Both the position numbers and the translations under genes were made by a program. From JBBDNV01 sp040877415 (GTDB lineage: Bacteria; Planctomycetota; Planctomycetia; Pirellulales; PALSA-1355): a stretch of DNA of 46,477 nt. Location: the NCBI GenBank assembly GCA_040877415.1, contig JBBDNV010000207.1:1-46477 (forward strand), in the 5' to 3' direction. Of the stretch, positions 41,895 to 46,477 are shown in pieces; the first letter of the stretch is position 1; every line of letters starts with the position of its first letter. The notes under the pieces were generated by a model. That model was not told the origin of the DNA and ran no database searches. It saw nothing but the letters and a program-made list of their open reading frames with translations.

Positions 41895-42335
41895 ATGGCC
41901 AAGGAAAAAAACGCCCCGTTGAGCCTGTTTGTGCGCGAGTTTTTCCAGCTCGGCATTTACAAGCGGAGCCAAGGCCGCATCGCCCGCCAGATCACGTTCG
42001 GGGCGCTTGCCGTCGGCGTGCTGCTGGCGGCCTGGCGAGTGAGCGTGTATGGCACAAGCAGCGGACACGTGATGCAGTTTGCGGTGCCGGGCGTGCTGGC
42101 ACTGGTCGGCACCTGGGTCGCGTTCCGCGTGGTGAACCTGCCGAGCTTTGCCGACTTTTTGATCGCCGTGGAAGCCGAGATGAACAAGGTTTCCTGGCCG
42201 ACGCGAATGGAACTTTGGCGCAGCTCGCTGGTGGTGATTTTGTTGATCCTGTTTCTGGCGGCGGTGCTGTTCGGTTACGACGTGTTTTGGAGAACGCTGT
42301 TGAGTTTGCTGCGCATCGTCAAAGGAGGCGAGTAG
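41895..42335 (+). CDS. secE: Preprotein translocase subunit SecE
   Basis: The 146-residue inner membrane protein has three hydrophobic helices (about 35-53, 57-77 and 112-132). The last two-thirds hold the conserved SecE core: EAEMNKVSWPTRMELWRSSL followed by the membrane helix VVILLILFLAAVLFG. The extra N-terminal helices make it longer than the 60-residue minimal SecE but like E. coli SecE. It stabilises SecY in the translocon. The classical nusG neighbour follows after a gap containing a repeat palindrome. GAGA is the only weak ribosome signal before the ATG. Confidence 0.94.
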   Translation: MAKEKNAPLSLFVREFFQLGIYKRSQGRIARQITFGALAVGVLLAAWRVSVYGTSSGHVMQFAVPGVLALVGTWVAFRVVNLPSFADFLIAVEAEMNKVSWPTRMELWRSSLVVILLILFLAAVLFGYDVFWRTLLSLLRIVKGGE

Positions 42336-42357
42336 GGCGCGTCCGAAGGGTCCTGCC

Positions 42358-42394
42358 GGGTGCCGTGCCTACGAAGCGGATGAGCATGGCACCC
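42358..42394. repeat. Degenerate gtgcc/ggcac palindrome between secE and nusG
   Basis: GGGTGCCGTGC (42358-42368) is complementary, with one mismatch, to GCATGGCACCC (42384-42394). The wording GAGCATGGCACC also occurs at 25658-25669, so this belongs to the same dispersed family as the hairpin pair there. Confidence 0.6.
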
Positions 42395-42444
42395 ACCAAC
42401 CTCATGGCGGCGCGGCAAAGCATTGATTGGATGGGGAATTACGC

Positions 42445-43329
42445 GTGATTGAGAATTCGCACAATTCGAGCCAGATCCGCGACGATGCCGCGATCGATTC
42501 GCCCACCGTCGCGCCCTCGGCGCCCCCGATTGGCGCGCCTGCGCGCGAGCACGAGTCTGGGGCGTCATCGGGCAACGTGCCAACGGGCGAGGCGGCACCG
42601 GAAGAAGTGCGCGCCGAACAAGGCGACCCGGCAGTGAGCGAATCGCCCGCCGCGGCCGCCAGCGCTCGGCGCGAGACGGGAGCCGAAAATCCGCTTGCCG
42701 AGGGGCCGGTCGTCGACGAGGACGAACGGGTCGCCGAAGAGGAGGAAGTCGAGCCGCGCGGCCCGATCGAGGAGACGCCCGTCACCGAAGAACCAGTTCG
42801 TATGAATTGGTTCATCCTCAAGGTGCAGAGCAACCGCGAGGAATCGATCCGCGAGAGCCTGCAGCGGCGCGTCAAGGTAGCGGGGCTGGAACGCTATTTC
42901 GGCGAAATCATCGTGCCGACCGAAATGGTTTCGGAATTCAAGGGGGGCAAGAAACGGGTCGTCAAGCGCAAGCTTTACCCGGGCTACCTGGTGGCCCACA
43001 TGGAGATCAACGACGAAACGTGGTTCCTGGTGCGCGAGACGCCGGGCATCGGCGACTTTACCGGCTCGGCCGGCAAGCCCACGCCCATGCAGCCGCACGA
43101 AGTGGCCAAAATTGTCGCCAAGCAGGAAGAAAAAACCGACGAGGCGCCGAAGCTGAAGATCAACTTCAACGTCGGCGACCGCGTGAAGATCAACGAGGGG
43201 ACGTTTGACAATTTCGAGGGCGAAGTCGACTGTATCGAAGAAGCCAGCGGCCGGGTGACCGTGATGATCAACATCTTTGGCCGCTCGACCCCCGTGGAGT
43301 TGGAATACTGGCAGATTGAAACAATTTAG
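42445..43329 (+). CDS. nusG: Transcription elongation factor NusG with long acidic N-terminal extension
   Basis: The 294-residue protein ends as normal NusG: the NGN domain begins at MNWFILKVQSNREESIRESL (residue 120) and the KOW domain lies near the C-terminus (FNVGDRVKINEGTFDNFEGE). In front of it are about 119 residues rich in Glu, Asp, Ala and Pro, probably disordered. The GTG at 42445 has GGGGAA upstream; the ATG at 42802 would give a normal-size NusG but has no ribosome site, and the frame stays open and protein-like upstream. NusG couples RNA polymerase to Rho and the ribosome. It is between secE and rplK as usual. Confidence 0.92.
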   Translation: MIENSHNSSQIRDDAAIDSPTVAPSAPPIGAPAREHESGASSGNVPTGEAAPEEVRAEQGDPAVSESPAAAASARRETGAENPLAEGPVVDEDERVAEEEEVEPRGPIEETPVTEEPVRMNWFILKVQSNREESIRESLQRRVKVAGLERYFGEIIVPTEMVSEFKGGKKRVVKRKLYPGYLVAHMEINDETWFLVRETPGIGDFTGSAGKPTPMQPHEVAKIVAKQEEKTDEAPKLKINFNVGDRVKINEGTFDNFEGEVDCIEEASGRVTVMINIFGRSTPVELEYWQIETI

Positions 43330-43330
43330 G

Positions 43331-43418
43331 GTTTGGGGATTAGGGATTAGGCGTGAGTTAAAACAGCTAGCCATGATCTTTGAATCTCCAATCCCTCGCT
43401 CCTAGACCCCTAATCACT
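43331..43418. repeat. Imperfect inverted repeat between nusG and rplK
   Basis: GTTTGGGGATTAGGGATTAG at the left is matched by the complement of CTCCTAGACCCCTAATC at the right edge, directly before the rplK start codon. As a result rplK has no Shine-Dalgarno sequence in its leader. The wording is that of a known intergenic repeat type in environmental bacteria. Confidence 0.5.
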
Positions 43419-43844
43419 ATGGCCAAGCAACTCGTAGGAACGGCGAAGTTTCAGGTGCCGGGCGGGCAGGCGACACCGGCGCCGCCGGTCGGCACGTCGT
43501 TGGGCAAATTCGGCATCAACCTCGGGCAGTTTGTGTCGCAGTTCAACGAGCGGACGCGCGACGCGGGCGGCATGCCGATTCCGGTCGTCGTCAACGTGTA
43601 CAACGACCGCTCGTTCGACTTCGTCACCAAGAGCCCGCCGGCCGCGGCACTATTGAAACAAGCGGCGCAGATTGCCAAGGGGTCGGGCGTGCCGAACAAG
43701 GAGAAAGTGGGCACGGTGACGCGCGAGCAAATCGCCGCGATCGTGAAGCAAAAAATGGCCGACCTCAACGCCCGCGACGCCACGCACGCCGAGCGGATGA
43801 TCGAGGGAACGGCCCGCAGCATGGGATTGGACGTGGAAGGGTGA
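43419..43844 (+). CDS. rplK: Ribosomal protein L11 (uL11)
   Basis: The 141-residue protein has the conserved rRNA- and thiostrepton-region motif PGGQATPAPPVGTSLGKFGI with the proline pair intact, and the C-terminal domain KVGTVTREQIAAIVKQKM followed by GTARSMGLDVEG. It forms the GTPase-associated centre of the 50S subunit. The ATG at 43419 gives the family start; the bases just upstream are repeat sequence with no ribosome site. Confidence 0.97.
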   Translation: MAKQLVGTAKFQVPGGQATPAPPVGTSLGKFGINLGQFVSQFNERTRDAGGMPIPVVVNVYNDRSFDFVTKSPPAAALLKQAAQIAKGSGVPNKEKVGTVTREQIAAIVKQKMADLNARDATHAERMIEGTARSMGLDVEG

Positions 43845-43857
43845 GCCGCGGGCGCTC

Positions 43858-43940
43858 CGTAGCCGGGGTCACTGACCGGGGAAGGAGCACAACAGTGCCC
43901 GGGAAGGAGCAACAGGCCGGCCTCACTGAGGCCGGCTACA
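43858..43940. repeat. Palindromic repeat between rplK and rplA
   Basis: GCCGGCCTCA (43916-43925) and TGAGGCCGGC (43927-43936) form a perfect hairpin with a one-base loop. The outer arms CGTAGCCGG (43858) and CCGGCTAC (43932-43939) pair over the whole element. GTAGCCGG-type elements are dispersed in planctomycete genomes. Confidence 0.7.
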
Positions 43941-43988
43941 AGCATGCGATCGCGACGACGGATGAGTCCATATAACAAATAGCGAATC

Positions 43989-44672
43989 ATGGCCACCAAA
44001 GCAGCAAAGCGCATTCGAGCACACGCCGCCACGCATCCCGGCAAGGTTTCGCAGACCCCCGCGCAGGCCGTGGAAGTTTTGAAGCGCTACAACACCACGA
44101 AGTTCGATCAATCGGTCGACGTCGCCATGCACCTGGGAGTCGATCCCAAGCAGGCCGACCAGATCGTGCGCGGCTCGATCGTGCTGCCGCACGGCATCGG
44201 CAAGACGCTGCGCGTGATTGTGTTTGCCAAGGGCGATCTGGCCGAACAGGCCAAAGAGGCCGGCGCCGATGAGATCGGCGGCGAAGAGTTGGCCGCCAAG
44301 ATCAAGGAAGGCTGGACCGACTTCGACGCCTGCATCGCCTCCCCGGACATGATGGGCATCGTGGGGCCGCTGGGGCGCGTGCTCGGTCCGCGCGGACTGA
44401 TGCCGTCGCCGCGCGCCGGCACGGTCACGCCCGAGGTGGGCAAGACGGTGCGCGAGTACAAGGCCGGGAAAGTCGAGTTCCGCACCGACGCCGGCGGCAA
44501 CGTGCACGCCGTGGTCGGCAAGCTGAGCTTCGAGCCCGCGAAGCTGACCGAAAACATCCAGGCCTTCGTCAATCACGTGCTGTCGATGAAGCCGCATTCG
44601 GTCAAGGGCCAATACATCAAAGGCGCAAGCGTCAGCGCCACGATGAGCCCGTCGGTGCGATTGGCCATTTGA
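43989..44672 (+). CDS. rplA: Ribosomal protein L1 (uL1)
   Basis: The 227-residue protein shows standard uL1 features: FDQSVDVAMHLGVDPKQADQ, the GTVTPEVGKTVREYKAGKVE strand and the signature MPSPRAGTVTP. LGRVLGPRGLMPSPRAGTVT is intact. It forms the mobile L1 stalk near the E site and in other bacteria represses its own operon by binding its mRNA. It follows rplK after a 144-base gap that holds the palindromic repeat. No ribosome site is clear. Confidence 0.97.
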   Translation: MATKAAKRIRAHAATHPGKVSQTPAQAVEVLKRYNTTKFDQSVDVAMHLGVDPKQADQIVRGSIVLPHGIGKTLRVIVFAKGDLAEQAKEAGADEIGGEELAAKIKEGWTDFDACIASPDMMGIVGPLGRVLGPRGLMPSPRAGTVTPEVGKTVREYKAGKVEFRTDAGGNVHAVVGKLSFEPAKLTENIQAFVNHVLSMKPHSVKGQYIKGASVSATMSPSVRLAI

Positions 44673-44719
44673 CGCAAGACCAAACAACCAACGTTCACGA
44701 CCGTAGCCCAGAGCCCTAC

Positions 44720-44736
44720 TGAGGCACTTTGCCTCA
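44720..44736 (+). other. Small hairpin in the rplJ leader
   Basis: TGAGGCA (44720-44726) pairs perfectly with TGCCTCA (44730-44736) across a three-base loop. It lies 26 bases before the rplJ start. In other bacteria the L10-L12 complex binds a structured leader here to repress translation; this hairpin could be part of such a structure or another repeat fragment. Confidence 0.4.
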
Positions 44737-44762
44737 ACATTGGACCGATAAAGCAGCCGATC

Positions 44763-45371
44763 ATGAGCAAGCCCGTCAAAGACCTGGTTACTGGGCACTT
44801 GAAGCGCCAACTCGAGGGCGTCGAGGAATTGCTGCTGGTCAACGTCATCGGCCTGTCGGCCAATCACACGACCGCCCTGCGCAGGCAACTGCGCGAAAAG
44901 AACATCCGCCTGCTGGTCGTGAAAAACAGCCTGGCCCGCCGGGCCACCGAGGGGACGCAACTGGCCGGCGCCTTCGAGGGCTCGACCGGTTCGCTGGCAA
45001 TGGTGTGGGGCGCGGCCGACATCGTCACGCTGGCCAAGGAAGTGGCGCGGCTGGCGCGCGACAAGAAATTCGAAAAATTCAGAGCCCGCGGCGGAGTCAT
45101 GGGCGGCGCGGCCCTGAAGCCCCAAGAGGTCGACGCGATCAGCCGGTGGCCCACCCGCGAGGAACAGTTGAGCATCCTCATGGGCCAGATTCTCTCGCCC
45201 GGCGCCAGGCTCGCGAGCCAGTTGAACAGTGGCGCGGGGTCCTTGGCGAGCCAGATCAAACAGATCAGCGAAAAGTCAGGATCGGCGGACGACGCCGCGC
45301 CAGAGGCTGGTAACGCGGCGGCGGCCGGCGAAATGGGCGAAGCGGCTTCGGGGGCGGAAGCCGGCCAGTAG
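44763..45371 (+). CDS. rplJ: Ribosomal protein L10 (uL10)
   Basis: The 202-residue protein has the L10 rRNA-binding domain: LLLVNVIGLSANHTTALRRQ, LREKNIRLLVVKNSLARRAT, and LAGAFEGSTGSLAMVWG. The C-terminal helix region that binds L12 dimers follows (PTREEQLSILMGQILSPGAR). The last 30 residues are an Ala/Gly/Glu-rich tail longer than in E. coli L10. It is the stalk base of the 50S subunit and precedes rplL as usual. Confidence 0.96.
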   Translation: MSKPVKDLVTGHLKRQLEGVEELLLVNVIGLSANHTTALRRQLREKNIRLLVVKNSLARRATEGTQLAGAFEGSTGSLAMVWGAADIVTLAKEVARLARDKKFEKFRARGGVMGGAALKPQEVDAISRWPTREEQLSILMGQILSPGARLASQLNSGAGSLASQIKQISEKSGSADDAAPEAGNAAAAGEMGEAASGAEAGQ

Positions 45372-45477
45372 TGCAACGAGTTGAATCCACGTAATAGCGA
45401 CAACAACAACTTCGACCCAGCCGGCTTCGTCGAGCGTGATCGCCGCGGCCGCGAGAGTGAGAAAGGAAGAAATTGCG

Positions 45478-45894
45478 ATGGCAACTGACGTGCAAGAACG
45501 TGAATTCTCGGCCGGCGCGAAGGAACTGGGCGACAAGATTGTCGCCTTGACGCTGAAGCAGGCCAAGGAGCTGAGCGATTACCTGGAGGAAGTGCATGGC
45601 ATCAAGCCCGCCGCGGCGGGCGCCGTCCTGATGGCGGGCCTGGCCGGCGGCGAAGGCGGCGGAGCGCCGGCCAAGGAAGAAAAGACCGATTTCGACGTTG
45701 TGCTGGAAGGATTCGGCGACAAGAAGATCGGCGTCATCAAAGTCGTGCGCGCGATCACGAGCCTGGGCTTGAAGGAAGCCAAGGATCTGGTGGAGGGCGT
45801 CCCCAACAAAGTGAAAGAGGGCGTCACCAAGGAAGAAGCCGAGAAGATCAAGAAAGAGCTCGAAGAAGCCGGCGCGACCGTTTCGATCAAGTAG
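45478..45894 (+). CDS. rplL: Ribosomal protein L7/L12 (bL12)
   Basis: The 138-residue protein has an N-terminal dimerisation domain (LTLKQAKELSDYLEEVHGI), a flexible Ala/Gly hinge (about 45-68) and the C-terminal domain EEKTDFDVVLEGFGDKKIGV, ITSLGLKEAKDLVEGVP. The start at 45478 has AAGGA upstream; the longer frame to 45436 has no signal. The protein is about 15 residues longer than E. coli L12 because of an N-terminal extension. It forms the stalk that recruits translational GTPases. Confidence 0.97.
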   Translation: MATDVQEREFSAGAKELGDKIVALTLKQAKELSDYLEEVHGIKPAAAGAVLMAGLAGGEGGGAPAKEEKTDFDVVLEGFGDKKIGVIKVVRAITSLGLKEAKDLVEGVPNKVKEGVTKEEAEKIKKELEEAGATVSIK

Positions 45895-46089
45895 TGAGCT
45901 GGTGTTTCGCTTCTCTTGGCCCTTTGCCAGGGGGGAAATTTGGCTCGCCTGCGCGGAAAACCGCTTGAGTGGTTTTGTTTCTCTAGTACACGAATTGTCT
46001 CGGGTCGCCGCGCCGGGGGTGCGCGCCCGGACGACGCCGCGGCGCGCGCGATTCGTGTGGCTGTTTCACGAGTAGATTAGGAGCCCAAC

Positions 46090-46477
46090 ATGGCGACATC
46101 AGCCCAACGGCGCCTGCGTCCCAAGGAAATCCGCCAATTCGGAAGCCTGCGCCAAATGCACGCGATTCCCGATCTGACGGAAATCCAGACCCGCAGCTAC
46201 GAATCGTTTCTGCAATACGACGTGGCGTCCAACAAGCGGGCCGACCAGGGCATCGAGGGCGTGCTGCGCGAGATCTTTCCCATCGAGAGCTACGACAAAA
46301 CGCTGCGGCTGGAATACATCCGCTACGAGCTGGGAAAGCCGCGCTACGAACCGCACGAATGCCGCCAATTGCGGCTCACCTACGGCCGGCCGTTCCGCGT
46401 CTGGCTGCGGCTCACCAAAGAACAGCCCATCGAAGAGGAAGTCTACCTGGGCGACATGCCGATCATGCTCGGCGGCG
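46090..46477 (+). CDS. rpoB: RNA polymerase beta subunit, 5' partial
   Basis: The window contains the first 129 codons. The product begins MATSAQRRLRPKEIRQFGSL and continues with IPDLTEIQTRSYESFLQYD, IEGVLREIFPIESYDKTLRL and EYIRYELGKPRY, matching the N-terminal lobe of bacterial RpoB. It runs off the end of the window in frame and would be about 1,200-1,400 residues when complete. It lies 195 bases after rplL in the classical rplKAJL-rpoB order; that gap has a GC-rich stretch around 46000-46060 that could be an attenuator. Confidence 0.96.
   Translation, partial: MATSAQRRLRPKEIRQFGSLRQMHAIPDLTEIQTRSYESFLQYDVASNKRADQGIEGVLREIFPIESYDKTLRLEYIRYELGKPRYEPHECRQLRLTYGRPFRVWLRLTKEQPIEEEVYLGDMPIMLGG

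Noticed and set aside
45895..46089. Possible attenuator between rplL and rpoB
   Set aside because: The GC-rich stretch has short self-complementary parts, but no single convincing stem with a U-tract, so it is mentioned only in the rpoB entry.

Overview
The window is GC-rich bacterial chromosome and most likely comes from a planctomycete of the Pirellulales type. Three features support this. EF-Tu carries the switch I variant I recall from Rhodopirellula-like planctomycetes. A sigma factor has extra helix-turn-helix domains in front of sigma region 2. Many exported proteins of unknown function lie among long intergenic gaps packed with dispersed palindromic repeats. This assignment rests on recognition by eye, not on a phylogeny.

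Layout: 1-2000 holds two hypothetical minus-strand genes that look like a pair. 2000-2860 is repeat-rich and gene-free. 2860-6605 has a membrane-anchored hypothetical, a truncated NTF2-like ORF, fructose-1,6-bisphosphatase, a membrane rhodanese and a YchF-like GTPase. 6749-11207 is a minus-strand MoxR-DUF58-transglutaminase operon. 11495-15063 holds an exported PHP-domain protein facing away from a plus-strand run of RNase HII-like protein, SixA-like phosphatase and small membrane protein. 15064-22172 is an accessory-looking stretch: a 1161-residue membrane protein of unknown function and a B12-binding radical SAM enzyme, each set among dispersed repeats, with long direct repeats on both sides of the radical SAM gene.

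22173-27497 is mostly plus strand: an exported SAM-dependent methyltransferase, an aquaporin, a small lipoprotein, a MauG-like di-haem protein, then SufU and SufS for Fe-S cluster assembly. 27689-36755 is all minus strand: a TPR protein, a shortened MnmE-like GTPase overlapping coaX, obg, rpmA, two exported hypotheticals and a DUF3891 protein. 37328-38998 encodes the unusual sigma factor.

39490 to the end is the ancient translation/transcription block: tRNA-Thr, Tyr, Gly and Thr, then tuf, tRNA-Trp, secE, nusG, rplK, rplA, rplJ, rplL and the start of rpoB. The gene order is the classical one, yet repeat palindromes or hairpins sit in most of the gaps from secE to rplJ.

No CRISPR array, recognisable transposase, prophage or known defence locus is visible. 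The most interesting candidates are the large membrane protein with a periplasmic-binding-like region, the fused sigma factor, the altered EF-Tu switch I, the roughly 250-bp dispersed element present in two copies, and an AT-rich motif shared by the rhodanese and aquaporin upstream regions.
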